Shown here one piece after another: positions 17,193 to 27,428 of a stretch of 64,000 nt of DNA (its first letter is position 1; every line of letters begins with the position of its first letter). The DNA is from Pseudomonadota bacterium (GTDB lineage Bacteria > Pseudomonadota > Alphaproteobacteria > Rhizobiales > Beijerinckiaceae), in contig JAIUNR010000003.1 in the NCBI GenBank assembly GCA_020161575.1, positions 310,001 to 374,000 of the forward strand. The letters run 5' to 3'. The translations under genes were made by a program, and so were the position numbers. The notes below the pieces were generated by a model. It did no database searches, was not told the DNA's origin, and saw nothing but the letters and a program-made list of their open reading frames with translations.

Positions 17193-19256
17193 ATGCGGCG
17201 GGCTATGAAAGCATTGGCTTTGGGCGTGGCGGGCCTCGCCGCGCTGCCGCTGGCTTTCGCGCTTTATGCCGCAAGCCTGCCGCGCCTCGATCTCGAGGCG
17301 TTGAAGGAACGCTCCGCGATCGTGGTTGACCGCGAAGGCCGGCTGCTGCGCCCCTTTGTCATGGGGGATGGCCGCTGGCGGATGCCGGTGACAGCGAAGG
17401 ATGTCGATCCACGCTATCTCGCGATGCTTATCGAATACGAGGATCGGCGGTTTTATCGCCATCCCGGAATCGACCCGCTGGCGGCGGCACGCGCCGGACT
17501 GCAATGGCTTACCAACGGCCGGATCGTCTCCGGGGGATCAACCCTCTCGATGCAGGTCGCACGGCTGGCGGAGCCGCGCGAGACCCGCTCGCTCGGGGCA
17601 AAACTCCGGCAGATGGCGCGTGCGCTCGAACTCGAATGGCGGATCGGCAAGGCGGGCATTCTCGATCTTTATCTCTCGCTCGCGCCCTTCGGCGGCAATA
17701 TCGAGGGGATGCGCGCAGCCAGCCTTGCCTATTTCGGCAAGGAACCGGCGCGGCTTTCGATGGCGGAGGCTGCGCTGCTGGTCGCGATCCCGCAGGCACC
17801 CGAAGCGCGCCGGCCTGACAGGAACGCGGCACGCGCCCTTCTGGCCCGCGCCCGTGTGCTCGAACGCCTGCGCGCCAGCGGCGCCCTGCCGGAAGCGGAA
17901 CTCGCGCGCGGCGAGGCGGAGCCAATCCCGGAAGCGCGGAAGCCCTTCCCCCATCTTGCCGCGCATCGCGCGGAAGCCCTGGCCGCGGCAGATTCGAAAG
18001 CTCGACGGATCGAGACCTCACTGGATCGCGACTGGCAGATGGTGCTCGAACGCCTCGCGCGTGAACGCGCCGAGGCTTTGGGGCCGAAGCTCTCGGTCGC
18101 CATCGTGGTCGTGGAAACCCGGACCGGACTGATCCGCGCTTCCGTGGGCGGCGCGGATTATTTCGATGCAACCCGTACCGGCGGCATGGACCTCACCCGC
18201 GCGGTGCGCTCACCCGGCTCGGCGCTCAAGCCCTTCATCTATGCCCTCGCCTTCGAGAACGGCATCGCCCATCCCGAGACGATGCTGGAGGATCGCCCGC
18301 ATCGCTTCGGTACCTATGCCCCGGATAATTTTGACTACACTTTCCAGGGCATGGTAAGCGCGCGCCAGGCCTTGCAGCTTTCGCTCAACCTTCCGGCGGT
18401 AGATCTCCTCCAGCTCATCGGCGCGCAACGCTTCCTCTCGCGATTGAAGGAGGCGGGTGCCGCGATCGAGACCCCCGATTCAAGCGCGCCGGGGCTAGCG
18501 ATCGGCCTTGGCGGGCTCGGCATCACGCTCGACGATCTGACCATGCTCTATGCCGGATTGGCGCGCGGCGGCGCGATGCTGCCGTCACGGCTCAAGCCGG
18601 GCGAGTCTCCCCCGCCTGTCCGTTTCATCGGTCCTGTCCCGGCCTGGTATATCGGCGACATCCTGCTTGGCGCCCCGCCGCCCGATAACGCCGCCGGCGC
18701 GAAGATCGCCTTCAAGACCGGCACCTCCTTCGGCTTCCGCGATGCCTGGGCGATCGGCTACGATAGAAAACACACGATCGGCGTATGGGTTGGCCGGGCG
18801 GATAATGCCGCGGTGCCGGGACTGCTCGGCCGCAAGGCCGCCGCGCCGATCCTCTTCGATGCCTTCGCGCGAATCGGCCTGGACGGTGGCACCGCCCCGC
18901 GCCCGCGCGAGGCGCTCGTCGCCTCGAACGCGAACCTGCCGCCGCCCCTGCGCCATATCCGGCAGGATGTGCCGAAAACCGCGCTTTCCATGCAGAAGCA
19001 GGCGCTCCAGATCGCCTTCCCGCCCGATGGCGCGGCGATCGAAGCCGGTACGGCGGAGCAGGACGGGCGGCCGATGCTGGTGGTGAAGATCACCGGCGGA
19101 TCGCCGCCCTTCACCTATCTGGTCAATGGATTGCCGATCCGCCAGCGTATCGCCCGCCGCGAGATCGGCCTGCCGCCGGAGGGGCTGGGCTTCGCGGATA
19201 TCTCGGTAATCGATGCCACAGGCGCCACCGACCAGGTGCGCGTGCGCCTGCAATGA
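17193..19256 (+). CDS. pbpC: Penicillin-binding protein 1C
   Basis: Bifunctional class A-type peptidoglycan synthase anchored by an N-terminal helix (residues 6-27). The GT51 glycosyltransferase shows the catalytic Glu83 in EDRRFYRHPGIDP and GGSTLSMQ (114-121). The transpeptidase motifs are SALK (343-346), SLN (397-399) and KTGTS (508-512). A C-terminal beta-sandwich (from about 610) matches the BiPBP_C module that marks PBP1C. At 687 residues it is slightly shorter than the E. coli enzyme. It follows the alpha-2-macroglobulin gene by 31 bases and is surely co-transcribed with it. Confidence 0.95.
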   Translation: MRRAMKALALGVAGLAALPLAFALYAASLPRLDLEALKERSAIVVDREGRLLRPFVMGDGRWRMPVTAKDVDPRYLAMLIEYEDRRFYRHPGIDPLAAARAGLQWLTNGRIVSGGSTLSMQVARLAEPRETRSLGAKLRQMARALELEWRIGKAGILDLYLSLAPFGGNIEGMRAASLAYFGKEPARLSMAEAALLVAIPQAPEARRPDRNAARALLARARVLERLRASGALPEAELARGEAEPIPEARKPFPHLAAHRAEALAAADSKARRIETSLDRDWQMVLERLARERAEALGPKLSVAIVVVETRTGLIRASVGGADYFDATRTGGMDLTRAVRSPGSALKPFIYALAFENGIAHPETMLEDRPHRFGTYAPDNFDYTFQGMVSARQALQLSLNLPAVDLLQLIGAQRFLSRLKEAGAAIETPDSSAPGLAIGLGGLGITLDDLTMLYAGLARGGAMLPSRLKPGESPPPVRFIGPVPAWYIGDILLGAPPPDNAAGAKIAFKTGTSFGFRDAWAIGYDRKHTIGVWVGRADNAAVPGLLGRKAAAPILFDAFARIGLDGGTAPRPREALVASNANLPPPLRHIRQDVPKTALSMQKQALQIAFPPDGAAIEAGTAEQDGRPMLVVKITGGSPPFTYLVNGLPIRQRIARREIGLPPEGLGFADISVIDATGATDQVRVRLQ

Positions 19257-19301
19257 GCGATATTTGCATGAAGGCGCCCCTGGCGGAGCGGGGCGATGGA
19301 A

Positions 19302-19376
19302 TGGTGGGCGCGACAGGGATCGAACCTGTGACCCCTTCGGTGTGAACGAAGTGCTCTTCCGCTGAGCTACGCACCC
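19302..19376 (-). tRNA. tRNA-Val (anticodon CAC)
   Basis: A 75-nt tRNA with encoded CCA end. Acceptor arms GGGTGCG and CGCGCCC pair (one G-T); the D arm has GCTCAG; the anticodon stem CTTCG/CGAAG closes the loop TTCACAC, giving anticodon CAC for GUG codons; the T arm has GGTTCGATCC. A short hairpin at 19275-19295 downstream may be its terminator, but it lacks a good T run. Confidence 0.96.
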
Positions 19377-19653
19377 TGAGGGGATTGTCGATAGGCCAAG
19401 CGAACCGCGTTCGTCAAGGATCGCCGGAAAGGTTTTTTTATCGGAGAGCAGGTTACGTTCCTTGCGCGCCATTCAAGCCTTCGCGTTTTGTTGCATCATC
19501 GCAACACTTGTCGACGCCGATGTCAAAGCGCCTGCACGCTCACGAAGATGTGTGCTGGCGCACTTGCCACGCGGCCCGCAATGCGCACATAGAAAGCTGG
19601 AAATGCGCGCGAATCTGCGGATATTCTGCTCAGGGAAATTGCGAGGGTTGAAG

Positions 19654-20229
19654 ATGCCTCTTCTGAAGAAAGCCGTCCTGGCTGTCGGCTTCACTGCTGC
19701 CGCGATCGGCGCGGCCTCGGCCGTGACGCTCGATCCCGTCACCCGCCAGCCGCTGGTCATGAGCGAGGACGGCCGTGTTCATGCGACCCCTATTCCGCGC
19801 GAGGAAGTCGATTATAGCGGTCGTTACGCGCCCGGTACGATCGTTGTCGATACCAACGAAAAGCGCCTCTATTTCGTGCTGCCGAACAAGCGCGCGATCA
19901 AATACGGCGTCGGCGTCGGCCGCCCCGGCTTCTCTTGGGCCGGTCAGAAGAACATCACCCGCAAGGCAGAGTGGCCAGATTGGACTCCGCCGCCGCAGAT
20001 GCTCAAGCGTCGCCCCGATCTTCCCCGCCACATGAAGGGCGGCCCGGAGAATCCGATGGGCGCGCGCGCCATGTACCTTGGCACCTCGCTCTACCGCATC
20101 CACGGTTCGAACGAGCCGGAGACGATCGGTCAGGCGGTGTCGTCGGGCTGCATCCGCATGCTCAACGATGACGTTGTGGACCTTTACGAGCGCGTCAAGA
20201 TCGGCACCCGCGTCGTCGTCACCCGCTGA
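19654..20229 (+). CDS. L,D-transpeptidase (YkuD domain)
   Basis: A 191-residue periplasmic enzyme that forms 3-3 peptidoglycan cross-links or attaches proteins to the wall. The signal peptide covers residues 1-23. The YkuD domain (60-190) has IVVDTNEKRLYFVLP, then RIHGSNEPETIG (His150) and the catalytic motif SSGCIRM with Cys166 and Arg168. Start ATG 19654 is preceded by GCGAGGG; an open frame from 19462 would add a leader ahead of an intact signal peptide. It stands alone after the tRNA and is closed by a strong terminator. Confidence 0.93.
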   Translation: MPLLKKAVLAVGFTAAAIGAASAVTLDPVTRQPLVMSEDGRVHATPIPREEVDYSGRYAPGTIVVDTNEKRLYFVLPNKRAIKYGVGVGRPGFSWAGQKNITRKAEWPDWTPPPQMLKRRPDLPRHMKGGPENPMGARAMYLGTSLYRIHGSNEPETIGQAVSSGCIRMLNDDVVDLYERVKIGTRVVVTR

Positions 20230-20254
20230 CACCGGCGGAATGCACGCAAACGGA

Positions 20255-20276
20255 AACCGGCCTCTGGCCGGTTTTT
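20255..20276 (+). terminator. Intrinsic terminator of the L,D-transpeptidase gene
   Basis: An 8-bp stem (AACCGGCC) with a 3-nt loop followed by six T, 25 bases after the stop codon. Confidence 0.88.
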
Positions 20277-20298
20277 TCGTTTCATGTCGGTTTTCGCT

Positions 20299-20679
20299 TC
20301 ATGTCCTGCGCGCCCGCTCCCGACCGAGCCCCTTGGCTTCGAGTTCCGCCAGATATTCGGCGAAGATCGTGCTCTGTTCCGATGCGAAATGATGGAGCAG
20401 CGGCCAGCTATAGATCCCGGAATCATGCATGTCGTCGAAGGTGAGGCGGATCGCGTAATTGCCGACAGGCTCGATCCCGATGATCATGACATCGCGCTTG
20501 CCCGGCACGGTCTTGCGCTCGTCGGGCGTGTGACCGCGAACCTCGGCGCTCGGGCTCCTCACCCGCAGCAATTCCGCCGTGATCTCGGCGCTCAGCCCGT
20601 CATCGAAGGTGATCTTGAGCGTCTTCTTGTCGGCACCGAGGCGGATCTCGCTCGGCCGGCAGGTATTATTCTCATCCAT
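20299..20679 (-). CDS. DUF971 (GBBH-like N-terminal domain) protein
   Basis: A 126-residue protein made of the small domain found at the N-terminus of gamma-butyrobetaine hydroxylase: LKITFDDGLSAEITAELLRV near the start and GNYAIRLTFDDMHDSGIYSW near residue 90. Stand-alone DUF971 proteins recur beside or fused to Mrp/ApbC Fe-S carriers and have no proven function; here an apbC gene lies 9 kb away. The ATG at 20679 has GGAAGGAG ten bases upstream; nine extra codons to 20706 are possible. Confidence 0.8.
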   Translation of the reverse strand: MDENNTCRPSEIRLGADKKTLKITFDDGLSAEITAELLRVRSPSAEVRGHTPDERKTVPGKRDVMIIGIEPVGNYAIRLTFDDMHDSGIYSWPLLHHFASEQSTIFAEYLAELEAKGLGRERARRT

Positions 20680-20807
20680 GATGCAGGTGCTCCTTCCGCA
20701 TTCCATGTGCCGCGATCCGCGCTGTTGGCAAGGGGGGTGATTTGATCCACCCCCTTGCCAGATCGGGAATTCAGGGCAGATTGAGCAGGAAACAGCAAGG
20801 GAACCCG

Positions 20808-21815
20808 ATGTCCACCCATGCCCCCATGATCGACCCGTTCGGCCGCGCGGTGACTTACCTGCGCGTATCGGTAACGGATCGCTGCGATTTCCGCTGCAGC
20901 TATTGCATGAGCGAGCATATGAGCTTCCTGCCGAAAGCGGATCTGCTCACGCTTGAGGAACTCGACCGGCTCTGCTCCGCCTTTATCCGGCGCGGCGTGA
21001 GGAAGCTCAGGATCACCGGCGGGGAACCGCTTGTGCGGCGCGATATCATGAGCCTCTTCCGCGGGCTCTCCCGCCATCTCGACAGCGGCGCGCTCGAAGA
21101 ACTGACCGTGACCACAAACGGCTCGCAGCTCACGCGCTATGCGCGAGAGCTTGCGGATTGCGGCGTGCGCCGGATCAACGTCTCGCTCGATACGCTAGAT
21201 CCCGAGAAATTCCGCGCGATCACGCGCTGGGGCGCGCTCGACAAGGTGCTCGCCGGGATCGACGCCGCGCGTGATGCCGGCCTGAAGGTCAAGCTCAACG
21301 CCGTCGCCCTCAAGGATTTCAACGAGGATGAATTCGTCCCCATGATCCGATGGGCCCATGGCAACGATATGGACATCACCTTCATCGAGGTCATGCCGCT
21401 CGGCGAGGTCGAGGGCCAGAGGGCGGACCAGTATCTCCCGCTGAGCGAGGTCAGGCAGCGGCTTGCGCAGGAATTCAGCCTTGATGAAAGCGCCTACCGC
21501 ACCGGCGGTCCGGCCCGCTACGTCACCGCGCGCGAAACCGGGGGCAGGATCGGTTTCATCACGCCGCTGACGCACAATTTCTGCGAAAGCTGCAACCGTG
21601 TCCGCCTCACCTGCACGGGCACGCTCTTCATGTGCCTTGGACAGGAGGATGCCGCCGATCTGCGCAAGCCCTTGCGCGCGAGCGAGAGCGACGAAGCCCT
21701 GCTCGCGGCGATCGACAGCGCGATCGCCCGCAAGCCGAAAGGTCATGATTTCGTGATCGACCGCCAGACCCGTGCCCCCGCGGTCTCCCGCCACATGAGC
21801 ATGACCGGCGGCTGA
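20808..21815 (+). CDS. moaA: GTP 3',8-cyclase
   Basis: Radical SAM enzyme for the first step of molybdenum cofactor synthesis, turning GTP into 3',8-cyclo-GTP. The N-terminal cluster motif is Cys26, Cys30, Cys33 (CDFRCSYC); the C-terminal cluster is in [11 protein letters not shown]. The chain ends in Gly-Gly, the conserved tail needed for activity. ITGGEPL (SAM-binding) is present. The ATG at 20808 has AAGGGA six bases upstream and gives 335 residues. It is divergent from the DUF971 gene; no other moa gene is in the window. Confidence 0.96.
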   Translation: MSTHAPMIDPFGRAVTYLRVSVTDRCDFRCSYCMSEHMSFLPKADLLTLEELDRLCSAFIRRGVRKLRITGGEPLVRRDIMSLFRGLSRHLDSGALEELTVTTNGSQLTRYARELADCGVRRINVSLDTLDPEKFRAITRWGALDKVLAGIDAARDAGLKVKLNAVALKDFNEDEFVPMIRWAHGNDMDITFIEVMPLGEVEGQRADQYLPLSEVRQRLAQEFSLDESAYRTGGPARYVTARETGGRIGFITPLTHNFCESCNRVRLTCTGTLFMCLGQEDAADLRKPLRASESDEALLAAIDSAIARKPKGHDFVIDRQTRAPAVSRHMSMTGG

Positions 21816-21820
21816 AGCGG

Positions 21821-23594
21821 CTACATCGTATATGCCGTGCGCACGCCGCCCCAATGGCGTCCGTTGATCACGAGCGGGGCATCCACCTCCTTCATCGCAA
21901 CCCGAACACCGTTACCCATGTCGCGGTGATAGGATTGGATGCGGTGATCGCCGATGATCCGCGCAGCAAGAAGCCCGGCGCGATCGTCGAAAATCCGGCG
22001 GTTGCGGCAATTCGCCATGTTCCAGGCCCGTTCGCCCTTGCGCTGCGGTTGGGCGAATTTCCGGTTATGCACGGGCAGATAGGCATTGCGGTCGATCGCA
22101 ACACAGAAAACAAGCTTGGAATTCTCGCCCAGCACGCGCTCCAGAATCGGCGGTAGGATGCGCTCGAAAACCGGCAGATACCGCGTGGAGAACTGAACCG
22201 GGTCTGTATCCGGTATGGGCTGGTAATCTGTATCGAACAGGTTCGCCAGGCTCAGCGCACCGGATTTCAGCTCCCGGTCCACCGCCTCGCAGATTTCCTG
22301 CGCCACGGCCTTGGCGCGCGTGACCAGCGGCGCATGCTCCTCCCGGAAGCGCGCGGCAAGCTGTTCGAATGCCGAGGCGGAAGCCTCCGGCAGCACCGCG
22401 AAACGGCAATGCGTACCCAGCGGAGAAACATTGACGACCTGAAGACGCGCCGCGCCGATTTCGCCGATATCGGCGTCATATTGCTGGCCGATCGGCCTTC
22501 AGATCATCCTGCGGCTTGATGAGGATGCCGCCCTCGCTGATATCGAAGCTTCGGCAGGCAATGATGCGCGTGCCGATCTTGAGCCGGATGGGCAGGTCGA
22601 TCGGCAGGCGCTCGCTCACGCGACGATCCGCCGCCGGAATCGAACGCAGCAAGGTCACCACACGCCGGCCAAGATCGCCCGCTTCTGTCGCGGCCTGGTC
22701 GCTCAGGCTTGATGCGTGGCGGGATATTTCCAATGCCTCATCCGCCATCGTCCCCACCGAATGGATCGAGGATGCGGCTTCCGACACCGAGGCGCGGATG
22801 CCCTGCATCCGGTTGCTCAATCCGTCAATTGTTTCGCGCTGCCCGCGCGCGGCGGAAGCGATGAGATCGCAGACTGGCCCCAACCCGCCGATTTCATCGC
22901 GGATATTGTACATACTCGCGACAGAGGCACGACTTGCCTGATCGAGAAGAGCCATATGTTCGCGGATAGCCGTGACGGAGTTGCCTGCCGCCACGGAGAG
23001 CGCCTTCACTTCCCCCGCGACCACCGCGAAGCCCTTGCCTGCCTCGCCTGCACGCGCGGCTTCAATCGTCGCGTTGAGCGCGAGCAGGTTGGTTCGGCTT
23101 GCGACCTCACTGATCGAGTTCAGCAGAACACCGATATCGCTTACAGCCCGACCGAGCTTCTCGATCTCAGCCGTTGAATGCTCGGCCGAGGCGAGCGTGG
23201 TCGCGGTCCGGTTCTGAACATCGGAAACCTTGAATTCAATCTCGGAGGCAGCGGCGGAAAGTGCTCCGGTGGAGCCGGCGATACCGCCAATCTCGGAATC
23301 GATCTGCCGACTCGATTCCACCAAGCCGACCACGGCCCCGTGCACGGCATCAAGCTTTTGACCTGCAAGTTGCGATTGTTGGCGGGCGGCGCGGATATCT
23401 TGCCCCAAAGCGCCGGCCACACGCCCGATATCACGCTCGAAAAGATCAAATGCAGCGGCCATCGCCTCCGCGGAAAGGCGCGCCTCGTCACTGTCGGAGC
23501 GAAGCAGCTGGGGGGGAGACGCCGAAGCGGAATCATTCCCGCTTTTTTCTTCCAAGCGAGATCGAGAAAATAACAACTTCAAGTTGCGTTTCAT
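21821..23594 (-). pseudogene. Chemoreceptor-PilZ fusion split by a +1 frameshift
   Basis: Two minus-strand frames together make one gene. From ATG 23594 (AAGGA upstream) a soluble receptor with no membrane helix runs through an MCP signalling domain (core [20 protein letters not shown]) into a PilZ domain (RRVSE...DISEGG) and stops at 22476. The +1 frame continues in register ([11 protein letters not shown]...NVSPLGTHCRF) to 21821, finishing the PilZ fold and adding a conserved C-terminal sensor segment (NRKFAQPQRKGERAWNMANC, NCRNRRIFDDRAG). Removing one G at the AAGGCC site near 22494-22499 restores a single frame. It could be a true mutation or a sequencing error. Confidence 0.75.
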
Positions 23595-23795
23595 GGCGTC
23601 CTTAGCCCATCTCAAGCAAAAAATCTTCTATCTCTGGCGCATTAAACACACGTTAATCATGCGCCGCACGGCCGCAAAAACATCTGTATTCATTGTGTAT
23701 TCTGATTATATGGCACAGCGCCGGGCTGGCGCGCTCCTTGGCGTTTCCGCTAGGCTCTCATTGAAACGGCGCGCACCGCCCTGTCCGGATCCGAT

Positions 23796-24731
23796 ATGAC
23801 AAGTCCAGTTTCCGCAGCCGGCGAGCAGGCGAAAAGCAACGTTCGCGGCATTTTCTTCATGCTGCTCGCGATGGCATCGTTCATCATCAACGATACTTTC
23901 GTGAAGCTCGCGCGGCAGGATTGGGAAACCGGCCAGATTCTGGTGGTACGCGGTGTATTCGCGCTGGTTTTCATCGCGATATGGCTCGCTCTTGCAGGGG
24001 CATTCCGCAAACTTCCGCTGATGATGCGCCGCGAGCCGCTGATGCGCGGTTTTCTCGAAGGATTCATCGCGGTCACCTTCATCATCGCGCTGGGACAGAT
24101 CGCGCTCACCGACATCACCGCGATCTTCCTCACAACCCCGCTCGTGATCACCGCTTTATCCATGCTGGTCTTCGGCGAGAAGGTTGGGTGGCGGCGCTGG
24201 GGGGCGGTGATCGCCGGTTTCGCCGGCATGCTGCTCGTGGTCCGGCCCGGCAACAACACCATCCCGCCGCTGGCGCTGGCGCTGGTGCTTTCATCCGTGC
24301 TCGCGGCGGCATTCCGCGATCTTATGACGCGACGGATGCCGGTCGAAGTGCCCAGCCTTATCGTGCTCCTTGCCAGCATCGCCGGCGTGATGCTGGCCGG
24401 GCTCATGATGGTGGCGGTCACGCAGGTCTGGCGACCGATGGCGCCGGCCCAGCTTGGCTTCATGCTGGGTTCGGCAGCCTTCGTCGTTCTCGGCAATTTC
24501 GCGATGATCAACGCGACACGCGGCGTGGAACTCTCCGTCGTCATGCCCTTCCGTTATTCCGTGATCCTCTGGGCCGTTCTCTTGGGGATCGTCGTCTTCG
24601 ACGATTGGCCGAAACCGCTCGCGCTCGGGGGCATCGCGCTGATCGCGGCGAGTGGCATCTACACGCTTCACCGCGAGCGTATACGGCAGGCGGAAAAGCT
24701 CAAACAGGGCCAACCCGGTGAAAGCGGTTGA
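23796..24731 (+). CDS. EamA/DMT-family permease
   Basis: A 311-residue inner-membrane transporter with ten predicted helices in two EamA repeats (17-145 and 160-295). The first helix carries FFMLLAMASFIINDTFVKLA, typical of the S-adenosylmethionine/riboflavin-like DMT group, though substrate is unknown. It is divergent from the frameshifted chemoreceptor across a 201-bp AT-richer region containing an imperfect inverted repeat (23636-23665). The chain ends with a polar tail. Confidence 0.85.
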   Translation: MTSPVSAAGEQAKSNVRGIFFMLLAMASFIINDTFVKLARQDWETGQILVVRGVFALVFIAIWLALAGAFRKLPLMMRREPLMRGFLEGFIAVTFIIALGQIALTDITAIFLTTPLVITALSMLVFGEKVGWRRWGAVIAGFAGMLLVVRPGNNTIPPLALALVLSSVLAAAFRDLMTRRMPVEVPSLIVLLASIAGVMLAGLMMVAVTQVWRPMAPAQLGFMLGSAAFVVLGNFAMINATRGVELSVVMPFRYSVILWAVLLGIVVFDDWPKPLALGGIALIAASGIYTLHRERIRQAEKLKQGQPGESG

Positions 24732-24848
24732 CGCTCTGCGCGTAGCAGCGTCAAATATGTTGCTGACTGGCTATCCGCCGGACGTCGTGGTTGCGCGCTC
24801 CGGCATGGCAAGCTAGTCAAACGAACAGAACAGGGCGGAAAAACCGCC

Positions 24849-25508
24849 ATGGTCAGGCGCGAGGGACAACGGGGCGCCAAGCAGAAGGCCAGGGAGAGCG
24901 AATTGGGTAATCTTCTCAGGATCAGCGCGCTGATCGACGCGATCAATTCGCGTATCGGCGACATCATCAAATGGTTCATTCTGGCCGCCGTGCTGGTCTC
25001 TACCGTGAACGCAATCATCCGCAAGGTGTTCAACACCAGCTCGAATTCATGGCTTGAGCTGCAATGGTATCTGTTCGGCGCGGTCTTCATGCTCGGCGCC
25101 GCCTATACCTTCCTGAAGAACGAACATATCCGTATCGATGTCGTGACCGGCAATTTCAGGAAGCGCACGCGCGACTGGATCGATGTTTTCGGCCATATCT
25201 TCTTCCTGATCCCCTTCTGCTGGATCATGATCTGGCATAGCTGGCCGTTTTTCGTCCGCTCCTTCCAGATCAACGAACTTTCGATGAATGCCGGCGGCCT
25301 CCTGCAATGGCCCGCCAAATTCCTCGTGCCCGCCGGCTTCGTGCTGTTGCTGGCGCAAGCCCTCTCGGAACTGATCAAACGGATCGCGATTCTGCGCGGC
25401 GAGATGGAAGACCCGCATGCGAGCGCCGGCCATCACGGCGCCGCCGAAGCGGAAGCCGAGCGCCTGCTTCAGCAGGCCGCCGAGCTCAATCTCACCAATC
25501 GCCAGTAA
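24849..25508 (+). CDS. dctQ: TRAP transporter small permease (DctQ)
   Basis: A 219-residue inner-membrane protein with four hydrophobic helices (about 40-60, 73-92, 112-135, 155-180), the DctQ pattern, including NSWLELQWYLFGAVFMLGAAYTF shared by the TakQ-like branch. It pairs with the large permease 24 bases downstream. The first 18 residues are polar and not conserved in such proteins; a TTG near 24904 is a possible alternative start. Substrate is set by the binding proteins convergent to this pair at 27.4-29.8 kb. Confidence 0.88.
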   Translation: MVRREGQRGAKQKARESELGNLLRISALIDAINSRIGDIIKWFILAAVLVSTVNAIIRKVFNTSSNSWLELQWYLFGAVFMLGAAYTFLKNEHIRIDVVTGNFRKRTRDWIDVFGHIFFLIPFCWIMIWHSWPFFVRSFQINELSMNAGGLLQWPAKFLVPAGFVLLLAQALSELIKRIAILRGEMEDPHASAGHHGAAEAEAERLLQQAAELNLTNRQ

Positions 25509-25532
25509 TCCGCCAGATTTCGAGGTTTCACG

Positions 25533-27332
25533 ATGTCACCGCGTCTTTTCGGACTTTCGGGCGGTTTGCTGCTGAGCGGCCTTCTTGCCTTCGCGTTTCT
25601 CGCCTTCCTTGGCACCGATGCTGCCCTGGCGTCGACGCCATCGGTCATGAAGCCCGGTATCACGGGCTTTATCATGCATTACATGGCGCCGATCATGTTC
25701 GCCTCGCTGGTGGCCCTGCTGCTGCTGGGCTATCCGGTTGCCTTCGCGCTCGCGGCTTGCGGCTTGATGTTTGCCGTTGTCGGCATCGAATGGGGATTGT
25801 TTCCCCCCAGTTTTCTGCAAGCTCTGCCGGAACGCATCTACGGCATTATGAACAATGACGTGCTGCTCGCGATTCCCTTCTTCACCTTCATGGGGTTGAT
25901 CCTGGAACGCTCTGGCATGGCGGAAGACCTGCTCGACACGATCGGCCAGCTTTTCGGGCCGATCCGTGGCGGCCTCGCCTATGCCGTGATCTTCGTCGGC
26001 GCGCTGCTCGCGGCGACGACCGGCGTGGTCGCGGCATCGGTGATCTCGATGGGGCTCATCTCGCTGCCGATCATGCTGCGCTACGGCTATGACCGCCGCG
26101 TTGCCTCGGGCGTGATTGCTGCTTCCGGTACCCTCGCCCAGATCATCCCGCCCTCGCTGGTGCTGATCGTGATGGCAGACCAGCTCGGCAAATCCGTGGG
26201 CGACATGTATGAGGGCGCCTTCATCCCCGGACTTGTCCTCTCTGCTCTCTATGCCGGCTATATCTTCCTGATCTCGCTCCTTCGGCCTTCCTACGTCCCG
26301 GCGCTGCCGAAGGAGGCGCGCACCCTGGGCGGCGGCATCCTTTCGCTGGTCGTGATGGTCATCGCCGCCATCGCCCTGACCCTGTTGCTCCGGAAGATGC
26401 TGGTCGGGCATGTCCAGAAAGGCTCCGAAACCATCATCGCCGCCTTCGCGGCCATGATCATCGCCTATATCGTCGCGCTCGCGAACAAGCTGCTGAAGCT
26501 GCCGCTTCTCTCGCGCCTGACGCAGGAAGTGATCATGGTGCTGATGCCGCCGCTGGGGCTGATCTTCCTCGTGCTCGGCACGATCTTCATCGGTCTCGCG
26601 ACCCCCACCGAAGGCGGCGCGATGGGCGCGACCGGCGCCATGCTGATCGCCATCTTCAAGCGCCGCCTGACCCTCGGTCTTGTGTCTCAGGCGCTCGATT
26701 CCACAGCAAAACTCTCGGCCTTCGTGGTCTTCATCCTTGTCGGCGCACGCGTCTTCTCGCTCACCTTCTACGGGGTGGACGGACACAAATGGGTCGAGGA
26801 ATTGCTGGTCGGGCTACCGGGCGGCCAGGTTGGCTTCCTGGTGGTCACCAACGTCATGGTGTTCCTGCTCGCCTTCTTCCTCGATTTCTTCGAGCTGGCC
26901 TTCATCGTCGTGCCGCTGCTTGGGCCACCGGCGGAGAAGCTCGGGATCGATCTCATCTGGTTCGGCGTCATCCTCGGCGTGAACATGCAGACCAGCTTCA
27001 TGCATCCGCCCTTCGGCTTCGCGCTGTTCTATCTGCGCTCCGTAGCGCCGAAGCTCCCCTATCTCGACAAGGTGACGGGACGTGAGATGCAGCCGGTGAC
27101 CACCGGGCAGATCTACTGGGGCGCGGTTCCGTTCGTCGTCATCCAGTGCATCATGGTCGCGCTGGTGATCATCTTCCCGCAGATGGTGATGGTGTATAAG
27201 GATCATCAGGTTCAGGTCGACCAGAAGGCGGTCGAACAGCAGCTGAAGAACCTCACCATTCCCGGCCTCGATACACCGCTTGGCTTGCCGAGCTTCGATC
27301 CGCCCCCGCCGCCGAAAGCGCCGGGGGGCTGA
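25533..27332 (+). CDS. dctM: TRAP transporter large permease (DctM)
   Basis: A 599-residue protein with 12-14 membrane helices that carries out sodium-coupled uptake with DctQ and a periplasmic binding protein. Conserved landmarks include IPFFTFMGLILERSGMAEDL, GVVAASVISMGLISLPIML and the C-terminal MQTSFMHPPFGFALFYLRS. It is longer than ordinary DctM (about 430) because of an insertion around residues 265-330, as found in the branch that uses TakP-type binding proteins, and it ends in a Pro-rich tail. A strong terminator follows. Confidence 0.92.
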   Translation: MSPRLFGLSGGLLLSGLLAFAFLAFLGTDAALASTPSVMKPGITGFIMHYMAPIMFASLVALLLLGYPVAFALAACGLMFAVVGIEWGLFPPSFLQALPERIYGIMNNDVLLAIPFFTFMGLILERSGMAEDLLDTIGQLFGPIRGGLAYAVIFVGALLAATTGVVAASVISMGLISLPIMLRYGYDRRVASGVIAASGTLAQIIPPSLVLIVMADQLGKSVGDMYEGAFIPGLVLSALYAGYIFLISLLRPSYVPALPKEARTLGGGILSLVVMVIAAIALTLLLRKMLVGHVQKGSETIIAAFAAMIIAYIVALANKLLKLPLLSRLTQEVIMVLMPPLGLIFLVLGTIFIGLATPTEGGAMGATGAMLIAIFKRRLTLGLVSQALDSTAKLSAFVVFILVGARVFSLTFYGVDGHKWVEELLVGLPGGQVGFLVVTNVMVFLLAFFLDFFELAFIVVPLLGPPAEKLGIDLIWFGVILGVNMQTSFMHPPFGFALFYLRSVAPKLPYLDKVTGREMQPVTTGQIYWGAVPFVVIQCIMVALVIIFPQMVMVYKDHQVQVDQKAVEQQLKNLTIPGLDTPLGLPSFDPPPPPKAPGG

Positions 27333-27371
27333 GCGGGCGGGCGGAAGACCGCCCCGCCCTCGCCGTCAACG

Positions 27372-27403
27372 AAAAAGGCCGGGCAATGCCCGGCCTTCTT
27401 TTT
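27372..27403. terminator. Bidirectional intrinsic terminator
   Basis: A 10-bp stem (AAGGCCGGGC, 3-nt loop) flanked by five A on the left and five T on the right, between convergent dctM and dctP. It suits both strands. Confidence 0.9.
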
Positions 27404-27428
27404 GCGATTCACCCGGAGCGGGGGCGTG

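Noticed and set aside
19275..19295. Hairpin between pbpC and the tRNA as a terminator
   Set aside because: A 6-bp stem with a 9-nt loop and no T run on either strand; kept only as a remark under the tRNA.
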